Positions 23,473 to 32,172 of a stretch of 55,648 nucleotides of DNA are shown here, piece by piece. A program made the translations under genes and the position numbers. Location: positions 1 through 55,648 of the forward strand of contig PAMH01000012.1 of NCBI GenBank assembly GCA_002707205.1, read 5' to 3'. Positions within the stretch are counted from its first letter, which is position 1, and every line of letters starts with the position of its first letter. The notes beneath the pieces were generated by a model, which was not told the origin of the DNA, searched no databases, and saw nothing but the letters and a program-made list of their open reading frames with translations. Source of the DNA: Legionellales bacterium. GTDB lineage: Bacteria > Pseudomonadota > Gammaproteobacteria > UBA1113.

Positions 23473-24654
23473 TTAAGCTGTTTTTTCTCTTTTTTTACAG
23501 AATAATAAGATAATTAATGCGCCAAATATACCGGATAAAAATGAACCTATCAATACACCAAGTCTCACTAACGCAGTCATGTGCGGGCCTTGTCCAGTAA
23601 AAGCCAGGCCTCCAATAAATAAACTCATGGTAAAACCAATACCACAAATAATCGATACGCCATATAAACTCATCCAAGTTGCGCCTGTTGGCATTTTAGC
23701 AATTCCTAATTTAATGGCGATCCAACAAGCACTCATAATTCCAAGCTGTTTTCCAATAAATAAACCTAAAATAATCCCTAGTGGGATAGGTTGGAAGATC
23801 GTTGCCAATGTCATATTCGTAAATGGAACACCTGCATTAGCAAACGCAAATAACGGTAGTACTAAAAAAGAAACCCATGGCATTAAACTTGACTCTAAAT
23901 CGTGAGATGGTGAGTAATTAGGATTTTTTTTATCTTTCAAAGGATAAGCCAGTGCAATAGCAACACCAGCAAGCGTTGCATGAACCCCTGATTTTAGTAC
24001 GCAAATCCACATAATTAATCCGACCAGGCCATAGGGTGTGAATTTTGTTATTCCCAATCGATTAAATAAAAATAAAATAAGTAAACAACAAACTGCAAGG
24101 CCTAAAGAAAGCAAGGATAATGATGAAGTATAAAATAAAGCAATAATAATAATCGCGCCTAAATCATCCATAATAGCTAATGCTGTAAGAAATATTTTTA
24201 AAGATATTGGTACTCTGCTACGCAATAACATCAGGATGCCCAAAGCAAAAGCAATATCGGTTGCGCTTGGGATAGCCCACCCCCGCAAAGCAATAGGATG
24301 TGTGCGGTTAATAATAAAATAAATAAGCGCAGGTACAACCATGCCGCCTATAGCGCCCATAATCGGCAAGGTGGCTTTGCGCATGCTATTTAATTCGCCC
24401 TCAAAAATTTCACGCTTAATCTCTAATCCAACTAATAAAAAGAATATGACCATTAAACCGTCATTAACCCATAGCAAAAAAGGTTTAGACAATCCAAGCC
24501 CATCAAAAGTAATTGTAAATTTTGCCTCTAATAAATGATTATAATAAGGCGCAACACCGGTATTTTCTAAAATTAAAGCAAGTACAGCAACAATAAGCAA
24601 AATAATACCTGCTGAGGCCTCTTGTTTAATAAAATCAATTATGTTTTTAATCAT
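23473..24654 (-). CDS. nhaA: Na+/H+ antiporter NhaA
   Basis: A 393-residue inner-membrane antiporter that expels sodium in exchange for protons, keeping pH and salt balance. The ion-binding aspartates D133 (ATD) and D163-D164 (IMDD) fall at the same numbers as in E. coli NhaA, so the protein is collinear. Twelve membrane helices are evident. Its start overlaps the 3' end of dnaQ by eight bases. Confidence 0.95.
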   Translation of the reverse strand: MIKNIIDFIKQEASAGIILLIVAVLALILENTGVAPYYNHLLEAKFTITFDGLGLSKPFLLWVNDGLMVIFFLLVGLEIKREIFEGELNSMRKATLPIMGAIGGMVVPALIYFIINRTHPIALRGWAIPSATDIAFALGILMLLRSRVPISLKIFLTALAIMDDLGAIIIIALFYTSSLSLLSLGLAVCCLLILFLFNRLGITKFTPYGLVGLIMWICVLKSGVHATLAGVAIALAYPLKDKKNPNYSPSHDLESSLMPWVSFLVLPLFAFANAGVPFTNMTLATIFQPIPLGIILGLFIGKQLGIMSACWIAIKLGIAKMPTGATWMSLYGVSIICGIGFTMSLFIGGLAFTGQGPHMTALVRLGVLIGSFLSGIFGALIILLFCKKREKTA

Positions 24655-25366
24655 TGTATTTGCTCCATAAACAATTGCCGTTATTTTTTTCAGCTAAAGA
24701 ATTAATCCTTTTTTGATGTAATTTCAATTCATCCTCATTCGCATTCAAAATCTTTAAATTTCCAAGCTCAGTAAATTGTTGATTTAATTGAATAGCTACA
24801 TCCTCTTGGGTAGTATCATGGGTTTCTTGAAATAAAGAATGCTGGCTACCTGTCATTGCTAAATAAACATGTGCTAATATTTCAGCATCCAGTAAGGCAC
24901 CATGTAAAATGCGATGCGTATTATCAATACTATATCGCTTGCACAACGCATCTAAATTATTTTTTTGTCCAGGATGAAGCTTTCTTGCCATTTGTAATGT
25001 ATCAATAACACCACAATAACTCTCCACCACACTCAATTTTTTTGCTAAACGTTTGAATTCAGCATTAATAAAACCCAAGTCAAATGCTGCGTTATGAATA
25101 ATAAGTTGAGCACCATTTATGTAGTTAAAAAATGGTTCAAATACTTCTCTAAATAAGGGTTTATCCAATAAAAATTCATCTGAAATCCCATGAACTTTAA
25201 ATGCCCCTTCATCTACTTCTCGATCAGGATTAATGTAAACATGAAAATTATTACCTGTTAAGCGTCGATCAATAAGCTCAACACAACCAATTTCAATAAT
25301 ACGATGTCCTTTATTCGGATCGATACCCGTAGTTTCTGTATCCAGTGCTATTTGTCTTAGTTTCAT
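24647..25366 (-). CDS. dnaQ: DNA polymerase III epsilon subunit (proofreading exonuclease)
   Basis: A 239-residue DEDD-type 3'-5' exonuclease. The metal ligands are visible in ALDTETTGIDP (D9, E11), HNAAFDLGFIN and HGALLDAE. Length and end match DnaQ proofreading subunits. It is coupled to rnhA, whose stop shares a base with its start; rnhA-dnaQ neighbourhood is classical in this class. Confidence 0.95.
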   Translation of the reverse strand: MKLRQIALDTETTGIDPNKGHRIIEIGCVELIDRRLTGNNFHVYINPDREVDEGAFKVHGISDEFLLDKPLFREVFEPFFNYINGAQLIIHNAAFDLGFINAEFKRLAKKLSVVESYCGVIDTLQMARKLHPGQKNNLDALCKRYSIDNTHRILHGALLDAEILAHVYLAMTGSQHSLFQETHDTTQEDVAIQLNQQFTELGNLKILNANEDELKLHQKRINSLAEKNNGNCLWSKYND

Positions 25367-25809
25367 TATTGACTCGCTAATAATTGATCAATCGCCTGAT
25401 TAGCTAGATCATCTGCAATTTCATTTTCTCTATGACCTGAATGTCCTTTCACCCAATGCCATTGAATTGTGTATTGTTCAACTAAAGTATCTAGTTGTAT
25501 CCATAGATCTTGATTTTTAACTGGCTTTTTACTTGCATTACGCCAATTATTTTTTTTCCAACCTGAAATCCATTTCTCAATACCATTTTTAACATATTGC
25601 GAATCTGTGGTGAGAATTACATCACACGGTGTTTTAATTGCAGATAAAGCTTGTATTGCAGCCATTAGTTCCATACGATTATTTGTTGTATCTCGCTCAG
25701 CACCATTAAGCTGTTTTTCATGACCATTGTATCGCAATAATGCTCCCCAGCCTCCAGGTCCTGGGTTACCCCGACAAGCACCATCAGTAAAAATTTCTAT
25801 TGTTTTCAT
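25366..25809 (-). CDS. rnhA: Ribonuclease HI
   Basis: A 147-residue enzyme that degrades RNA in RNA-DNA hybrids. D9 in [16 protein letters not shown] in NNRMELMA, D in TTDSQYV and [16 protein letters not shown] give the complete catalytic set. The ATG at 25809 is chosen because it gives the usual N-terminus [10 protein letters not shown]; an upstream in-frame ATG at 25851 lies inside the preceding gene. It overlaps that gene by four bases. Confidence 0.96.
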   Translation of the reverse strand: MKTIEIFTDGACRGNPGPGGWGALLRYNGHEKQLNGAERDTTNNRMELMAAIQALSAIKTPCDVILTTDSQYVKNGIEKWISGWKKNNWRNASKKPVKNQDLWIQLDTLVEQYTIQWHWVKGHSGHRENEIADDLANQAIDQLLASQ

Positions 25810-26570
25810 GTCACACTTCCAACTTTTGCAGCCGTTGCTTTCTTTACCCACTTAAACCGTATAGGTGTTATACCACCTACCTCTTTTCGCGCTAAAATAA
25901 TATTCACATTAGCGCTATTGGGTAAAGCTAATTGCGCTAAAGCTAGCCATAACTTATGTTTTTTTAATCTATTTTTTGTTTCAAATGGCAAATCAAAATT
26001 GCAATGTGCACTTTCATCAATATGAAAATCACATGATTTTAACATGGCAAATAATTTACGATAACTATAATATGTTCCAGTAAAAGGAAATGTTTTATCT
26101 TGTTTAATTTTTTTATAAATTCCCATCAAACTATAAGGATTAAAAGTTAATAATAACAAATACCCATTAGGTCGCAAACTCTGCCACGCCTCTTTCAAAA
26201 TTAATTCGGGATTTTTTGTAAATTCAAGAACGTGTGGCAAGATAATACAATCCAGACTATCGGGTATAAATGGAAATGCGTCTAATTCAGCTATTAAACC
26301 ATCACTTTTTATAGTCGTATCAGTTTTGAACTTGACATAATATTTATATGTAATCGGAGATAAATGCCCGAATGTATATAATTCCATATTAGAAAATTCA
26401 ACTAAATAATAGCCAAACTTATCCGCCAATATCGATTCAACCTGTGCTTGCTCATCGGCTAAAACATGCTGACCTAACGTTGTTTGATACCAAGTTTGCA
26501 TACATTCCATTTGATTTTTAATTACATACCTTGTTAATTTTCCGTATATAGCACGAACAATTATACCCAA
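25806..26570 (-). CDS. yafS: YafS-like SAM-dependent methyltransferase
   Basis: A 254-residue class I methyltransferase-like protein. A typical motif region [43 protein letters not shown] lies around residues 104-146. The glycine-rich SAM loop is poorly conserved, as in YafS. In E. coli yafS lies between gloB and rnhA, and it does so here apart from two inserted genes. Substrate unknown. The N-terminus contains [19 protein letters not shown]; the first start is used. Confidence 0.8.
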   Translation of the reverse strand: MGIIVRAIYGKLTRYVIKNQMECMQTWYQTTLGQHVLADEQAQVESILADKFGYYLVEFSNMELYTFGHLSPITYKYYVKFKTDTTIKSDGLIAELDAFPFIPDSLDCIILPHVLEFTKNPELILKEAWQSLRPNGYLLLLTFNPYSLMGIYKKIKQDKTFPFTGTYYSYRKLFAMLKSCDFHIDESAHCNFDLPFETKNRLKKHKLWLALAQLALPNSANVNIILARKEVGGITPIRFKWVKKATAAKVGSVT

Positions 26571-26708
26571 ACGACCTACAAATGCGAAATTTTAACGGCG
26601 TGGCTCTTTTTTTATAGAATATACCAGTTTATAAGATATCGCTTTGACTGTCAGTATACTATCAGTTATAGTACAAAAATTATTTTTCATTAATTTAATG
26701 GTAACACA

Positions 26709-27821
26709 TTGAAAATATTACAAATTTCAGAAAGATACTCAAGCAATATTGCTGACATATATAATACCACATTCAAGGCACTTCAAATACTAAGTTCAGA
26801 AACTGTGATTCACGCTTATTTACGAGATAAAGTTGCCATATCGAATAATACTAAAACAAAACATCATTTTTTTAAATTTTCTAAACGTATGCTCAAAGGC
26901 AGTAAAAAATTACTTCTTTTGCCCACTATATATAATTTTTGTAAGAAAAATGCAATTGACGTGGTCGTTACTCATCGTCACAAAGCCTGTTATCTTATAG
27001 CCCTAACCTCAATATTTTATCCATTTAAAAAGAAAATAGCAGTATTTCATGGCATAGGTGAGTTTGATAAATTCTCTTTTAAACTTTTTGGGAGATTTTT
27101 TCTAAAAAATTTTACTATAGTTGCCGTATCTGAGGCTGTTCAAAAAGATTTATTAGAATGTAAAGCTGGTTTTTCTCCCCAGCAAGTAAAACTTATTTAT
27201 AATGCTGTTGATATTAAACAAATACAAAAAAAACAGTTTGAAAAGAATACAGCAAGAGAAAAATTATCTATTACATCATCTTCTTTTGTTTATGGACAAA
27301 TTGCACGATTAGTACCACTTAAAGGACAAATTACCTTAATCCATGCTTTTGCTAAATGCGCAATACCTGGTGCGCAACTTGTCATTATTGGCGAAGGTAG
27401 ACATCGCAGAACAATTGAGCAAGAAATATGCAGCTTGAAGCTTGAAAATAAAGTCCATTTACTTGGCGCAATACCTGATGCTTATAAATATGTTAAAGCA
27501 TTTGATGTTTTTGTCCTCTCATCAACCAAGGAAGGTTTTGGTTTAGTTTTAATTGAAGCTGCAGCAGGGAAAATTCCTCTTATTGCAACAAGTGCTGGTG
27601 GTATTAAAGAGGTCATGAGTGACGAATCATCACGGCTAGTACAACCAAATAATATCGAAGATTTAGCTAATGAAATGTTAAAAATATATCATCATGATCA
27701 TATTTCACGTGAAAAATATATTATGAATCAATATAATAATATTAATGCTAAATTTAATCTAAATACATTTATAACTCGATGGGCAGAGGTCATAAGGGAT
27801 GCGCATTCAAATGAGAGATAA
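26709..27821 (+). CDS. GT4-family glycosyltransferase
   Basis: A 370-residue cytosolic glycosyltransferase, probably building the lipopolysaccharide core or a surface glycan. The GT-B fold's C-terminal half is clear: GQIARLVPLKGQ, VIIGEGRHR, and the EX7E motif in SSTKEGFGLVLIEAA. The start is TTG at 26709; nearby ATGs are out of frame. It overlaps the next gene by 23 bases, so the two are a unit. Both are inserted between the yafS-like gene and gloB, which are adjacent in E. coli, and run opposite to yafS. Confidence 0.85.
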   Translation: MKILQISERYSSNIADIYNTTFKALQILSSETVIHAYLRDKVAISNNTKTKHHFFKFSKRMLKGSKKLLLLPTIYNFCKKNAIDVVVTHRHKACYLIALTSIFYPFKKKIAVFHGIGEFDKFSFKLFGRFFLKNFTIVAVSEAVQKDLLECKAGFSPQQVKLIYNAVDIKQIQKKQFEKNTAREKLSITSSSFVYGQIARLVPLKGQITLIHAFAKCAIPGAQLVIIGEGRHRRTIEQEICSLKLENKVHLLGAIPDAYKYVKAFDVFVLSSTKEGFGLVLIEAAAGKIPLIATSAGGIKEVMSDESSRLVQPNNIEDLANEMLKIYHHDHISREKYIMNQYNNINAKFNLNTFITRWAEVIRDAHSNER

Positions 27822-28971
27822 TACTAAACAAATTATATTTATTATTTTTCTTATAACTTTTTTTTTATTTTTGGCAGGTTTCTTTATCTTACCTCCAAAT
27901 AAATTAGAATATGATATTTTTTATTTTTTAGTCATTCCTTTAATAATCTTTAACTACAAAAAAATTGATTTTAATTTGATTTTTAAATCAAAATGCTTAA
28001 TACCTTTTTTAATGTTTAGTGCATATTGCTTATTTAGTGCTTCCATTACACTAAATGCTCCATTTCTAAGAATATTTGATGTTTTAAAAGAAATTTTATA
28101 TTTATTTTTTTTTCTTTTAGGTTTATATCTATTTTCATTACTCCCTAGGAGAAAAATTACATTAATAACATATTCCTTACTTATCATAACAGCGATTTCT
28201 GCATCAATTGCGATAATTGTTTGGTACAGCTCACATCCTCTTAATCAACGATTATGGTCTATATTTTTTATACCACACCCAATTTTATCTGATTGGGCTT
28301 ATGGCACTCCACTAGTTATTTGCATCTATCAATTAACTAAAACTAACCATATTAAGTCATTATGGTGCCACTTTTTAATGGCAACTCCATTAATTGCATA
28401 CTTATTATTAACACAAAGCCGCGGCCCATTACTTGCACTTTTCGGAACAATATTATTTATTTTACTTATTACTAGAAATTTACGCTCATGGATTATTCTT
28501 TTACTAATAGCTATCTTCATTTGCATCGATGTTCCCATGTTAACACGCGGCATGACGACTGCCACACTGAGATTTGAAATTTGGCATAATGTACTTTTAA
28601 ATAGCATGTCTCACTTTTGGTTCGGCCATGGATATCTAGCAACACGACAAGTTATTATCAATGGCTTAGATTTTAATCATGCACATAATGTGTTTATTGA
28701 AATGTTTTATTTAGGTGGATTGATTGGTTTATTAACCTTAGTTAGCCTTATTATCATACCTGTTTATATTTTTTTAAAACATCCTACAAACTATGTTGTA
28801 CAAGTATTAATGGCAACGTTTATTTTTGGTATATTATGTATGCTAACAGATGGGTCAAAAATTCTAGTTCATCCTCATGCCTTATGGCTTTGTTTTTGGC
28901 TACCCTATTGGGGATTATTTATACAAAACTTAAAACTTCAATCACCTGAAAAGTTTGTAGCACTGCCATGA
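27799..28971 (+). CDS. O-antigen ligase/polymerase-like membrane protein (Wzy_C/WaaL type)
   Basis: A 390-residue inner-membrane protein with about ten helices and a long periplasmic loop after residue 190. LTQSRGPLLALFGTILF and FNHAHNVFIEMFYLGGLIG are the conserved Wzy_C signatures seen in WaaL ligases and some polymerases. With the preceding glycosyltransferase it probably finishes or ligates lipopolysaccharide. WaaL is the more likely reading, since a separate Wzy candidate occurs at 54020. It overlaps gloB by four bases. Confidence 0.8.
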   Translation: MRIQMRDNTKQIIFIIFLITFFLFLAGFFILPPNKLEYDIFYFLVIPLIIFNYKKIDFNLIFKSKCLIPFLMFSAYCLFSASITLNAPFLRIFDVLKEILYLFFFLLGLYLFSLLPRRKITLITYSLLIITAISASIAIIVWYSSHPLNQRLWSIFFIPHPILSDWAYGTPLVICIYQLTKTNHIKSLWCHFLMATPLIAYLLLTQSRGPLLALFGTILFILLITRNLRSWIILLLIAIFICIDVPMLTRGMTTATLRFEIWHNVLLNSMSHFWFGHGYLATRQVIINGLDFNHAHNVFIEMFYLGGLIGLLTLVSLIIIPVYIFLKHPTNYVVQVLMATFIFGILCMLTDGSKILVHPHALWLCFWLPYWGLFIQNLKLQSPEKFVALP

Positions 28972-29759
28972 TAAATCACCCAGCAAGTATCTTTAAAATT
29001 TACCCTATTCCTGCTTTTCGCGATAATTACATTTGGGCAATTGTTAATATAAACACACACTATACAACGATTATTGATCCCGGCGAAGCTCAGCCTGTTA
29101 TGGATTTTATTGAAAAACACAAATTGGCGCTTGAAGCTATTTTAGTCACACATCATCATCCTGATCACATTGGTGGCATTAATGCATTAGTAAAAAAATA
29201 TCATCCTAAAGTTTTTGCGCCGATAAGTAATTACATTCCTCATGCTGACTATCGATTAACCAATGATGATACTATAACCCTAAATAATACCGAATGTCAT
29301 TTCCAAATCATGAGTATACCTGGACATACACTTGATCATATTGCTTACTATTCAAAACCATGGCTTTTTTGTGGCGACACCTTATTTTCAGCAGGTTGTG
29401 GCAGAATTTTTGAGGGAACACCCGAGCAAATGTATTCATCATTACAAAAAATTGCAGCGCTGCCCCCAGAAACACAAATATTCTGTGCACACGAATATAC
29501 GCTTGCTAATTTAAAATTTGCGCAAATCATAGAAAGTAATAATATTGAATTAAATAACTACCGCAAAAATGTAAAAATGTTGAGCAAAAATAAACAGACT
29601 ACTTTACCGTCAACACTTGCGTTAGAAAAAAAAATCAATCCGTTTTTGCGTGTTGATCAGCCAACTGTTAAACTATCTGCTGAGCAATATTGCAAGCAAG
29701 TGCTTCATAATGAAACTGAAGTTTTTGCTACAATTAGGGAATGGAAAAATAAGTTTTAA
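28968..29759 (+). CDS. gloB: Hydroxyacylglutathione hydrolase (glyoxalase II)
   Basis: A 263-residue metallo-beta-lactamase-fold enzyme that hydrolyses S-lactoylglutathione in methylglyoxal detoxification. THHHPDH at 61-67 binds the two metals, GHTLDH and FCGDTLFSAGCGRIFEG follow, and the C-terminal glutathione-binding KKINPFLR segment is intact. It lies 66 bases before mltD, the usual partner. Confidence 0.95.
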   Translation: MINHPASIFKIYPIPAFRDNYIWAIVNINTHYTTIIDPGEAQPVMDFIEKHKLALEAILVTHHHPDHIGGINALVKKYHPKVFAPISNYIPHADYRLTNDDTITLNNTECHFQIMSIPGHTLDHIAYYSKPWLFCGDTLFSAGCGRIFEGTPEQMYSSLQKIAALPPETQIFCAHEYTLANLKFAQIIESNNIELNNYRKNVKMLSKNKQTTLPSTLALEKKINPFLRVDQPTVKLSAEQYCKQVLHNETEVFATIREWKNKF

Positions 29760-29825
29760 ATTAGGTGCGTTAAACAAGACATATAATTGTTATGAGACAC
29801 CGAGCTTAGTGGAACACAGTTAATA

Positions 29826-31280
29826 ATGAATATATTTAAAAAACTTTATATCATTGTCACTTTATTTCTCGTATCAACGATTTATGCAAGCAATACTCAT
29901 CCAACTTTTCATGAAGCTGCAAAACATGTCAAAGTAGCGCAGGATGATGCTCATTACAATGACCTATGGCAACAAGTTGCCCATGATTTTTCCTTACCAC
30001 ATTATGAAAATGCCCCCGAAGTCAAAAAAGAAATAAAATGGTTTCAAAAACATCCACAATATATGGAGAAAATTGGTAAATATGGTCAATATTACATGTA
30101 TTATATTTATCAAGAAGTAAAACGAAGAAATCTCCCCACTGAACTCGTGCTATTACCAATGATTGAAAGTGCATATGACCCATTTGCTTACTCTTGGGTT
30201 GGCGCTGCAGGCATTTGGCAAATGATGCCCCAAACAGGTTCAAGCTTTGGCTTAAAGCAAGATTGGTGGTACGATGGACGTAAAGCTATTGAACCAGAAA
30301 CGCGAGCTGCGCTTGACTATTTAACTTATCTTGATAGTTTTTTTAATGGTAATTGGCTACTCGCGATTGCTTCTTATGATGCTGGTGAAGGTACGCTACA
30401 ATCAGCCGTTAATCGCAATGCTCGACGTGGCATTAGTACTTCTTTTTGGGATTTACGTCTGCCTAAAGAAACTGAAGACTATGTGCCCAAATTATTAGGC
30501 TTAGCAGCAATTGTTAAAAATCCTAAAAAATATGGTGTCGATCTACCCTATATTGCTAATAAACCTTATTTTGCTGCTGTAACTTTAGATAAGCAAATTG
30601 AATTATCGCGTGCCGCTAAGATGGCAGGTATTAGTCTTGATGATCTATACGAATTAAACCCAGGTTATACACGTTGGGCAACAGATCCTGACGGGCCTTA
30701 TCAACTACTTTTACCGGTTGATACAGTTAATACTTTTGAAGAAAATCTTGCAAAACAAGAAGGTATTACGGCTTTAGTCTGGCGTCATCATATTGTTCAA
30801 CGGCATGATACACTTGAATCTTTAAGCAAAAAATATCATACAACACCCGATGCAATTTCTAAAGTTAATCACCTCAAATCTTCGCACCTAAGAAATGGCA
30901 GCGCAATTTTAATTCCATCGAATGTTGAAGATGCTAAAGCACCTAAAGATCAAACGCCAAATCCCAAGCAGAAAAAAGGAAGTCATCATGGCATGCAACA
31001 GTATCGCGTTAAGCCAGGCGATAATTTATGGACGATTGCACATCAACACCATATGTCACTTAATACATTATTGGCGCTAAATCATCTTAATAGAGATACT
31101 AAAATTAAACCTGGTGAGCTATTAAATATTAGCCTACCTCACTCTACTTACCGAATTAAAAAAGGTGATAGCTTAAGTAAAGTTGCACATGAGCTTGGTG
31201 TTAGCATTACCCAACTTGAAGCGGATAATCACTTGAGTGCTAAATCTAAAATTTATCCTGGGGAGTCATTAACTTACTAG
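29826..31280 (+). CDS. mltD: Lytic transglycosylase with three LysM domains (MltD-like)
   Basis: A 484-residue exported murein hydrolase. A signal peptide (residues 1-22) is followed by an SLT domain with catalytic E114 in PMIESAYDPFAYS and GAAGIWQMMPQTG. Three C-terminal LysM repeats bind peptidoglycan: HIVQRHDTLESLSKKY, YRVKPGDNLWTIAH and YRIKKGDSLSKVAHE. E. coli MltD is a lipoprotein, but I see no lipobox cysteine here (signal end LVSTIYASN), so this one may be soluble in the periplasm. The gloB-mltD neighbourhood supports the name. Confidence 0.93.
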   Translation: MNIFKKLYIIVTLFLVSTIYASNTHPTFHEAAKHVKVAQDDAHYNDLWQQVAHDFSLPHYENAPEVKKEIKWFQKHPQYMEKIGKYGQYYMYYIYQEVKRRNLPTELVLLPMIESAYDPFAYSWVGAAGIWQMMPQTGSSFGLKQDWWYDGRKAIEPETRAALDYLTYLDSFFNGNWLLAIASYDAGEGTLQSAVNRNARRGISTSFWDLRLPKETEDYVPKLLGLAAIVKNPKKYGVDLPYIANKPYFAAVTLDKQIELSRAAKMAGISLDDLYELNPGYTRWATDPDGPYQLLLPVDTVNTFEENLAKQEGITALVWRHHIVQRHDTLESLSKKYHTTPDAISKVNHLKSSHLRNGSAILIPSNVEDAKAPKDQTPNPKQKKGSHHGMQQYRVKPGDNLWTIAHQHHMSLNTLLALNHLNRDTKIKPGELLNISLPHSTYRIKKGDSLSKVAHELGVSITQLEADNHLSAKSKIYPGESLTY

Positions 31281-31323
31281 TTGCTTTTAATTTAAAAAAT
31301 ACTCAATTTATAAAAATAATAAC

Positions 31324-32172
31324 TTATTTATTAGGCTTAGGTCTAAAATACCGTAGATTGTCATAAAACTTTGCATGATTTGCATGCTCGCTCCATTTAG
31401 GAATACCTAAAATCGGTACTGGTTGAAGCTTACTATTTAATAAAAATGATTGCTCATTCGTCAGTGTTGTTTGCATAAATTGATATACTAACTCATCGAC
31501 TAATTGATAATCTCCGCCATTAATTCTTTTGATAAATACTTGCGGCACGTCAAACACAAGGGCTTTAGTTGTCAATCCAATATAAGGATTTAATAACTTT
31601 TCGTAAATTGCATGTCCAAAAGGGACAAAACAAATATCTTGTAAAACTTCATCTCTGTGCGTCCAAAATAATGTTTTCCATTCATGTTGCTTTAAGCATG
31701 TTAATAGCTTAGGCTGACTAGAAAAGACAAACATACCACTTTCATCTAAATGTGCAAGATAATTTTGTCGCGGAGTGCGCTTTGATGAAAATTCCTGCGC
31801 TTGATAATCTTGGTACTGTAACGCATTAATAAATGCCTTAGCTTTAGGAAAAGTTTGCCAAACGGTATAATTAAAAAAATCGTGCCAATTATTTCGGCGC
31901 GTATTTACTAAACCTTTTTTATATATTTTTTCCTCATAATGCTCCAAGCACTGCACATTTTGCTCAACAAATTTTAAATGTTGCTGATTTATATTACTTA
32001 TGCTTTTACCATAACGATTATAGTCTTCAATATTTGGCCAAGCTGAATAATCATTAAAATATGCTAAAACTTCCCTTATAGGCTTGTAGCCTATATGTCT
32101 CTGGACTAAATGCTTTTGCCATTGGTTATCTTTTTCTGAAGCTTGATCGTTATTCAAACCATGCCCGCGCAT
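31324..32172 (-). CDS. DUF3025 family protein
   Basis: A 282-residue cytosolic protein of the proteobacterial DUF3025 family: FFNYTVWQTFPKAKAFINALQY, LDESGMFVFSS, FVPFGHAIYEKLLNPYIGLTTKAL. No catalytic function is established that I know of. Its start overlaps the 3' end of purL by 23 bases in another frame, so it depends on the same transcript. Convergent with mltD. Confidence 0.8.
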   Translation of the reverse strand: MRGHGLNNDQASEKDNQWQKHLVQRHIGYKPIREVLAYFNDYSAWPNIEDYNRYGKSISNINQQHLKFVEQNVQCLEHYEEKIYKKGLVNTRRNNWHDFFNYTVWQTFPKAKAFINALQYQDYQAQEFSSKRTPRQNYLAHLDESGMFVFSSQPKLLTCLKQHEWKTLFWTHRDEVLQDICFVPFGHAIYEKLLNPYIGLTTKALVFDVPQVFIKRINGGDYQLVDELVYQFMQTTLTNEQSFLLNSKLQPVPILGIPKWSEHANHAKFYDNLRYFRPKPNK

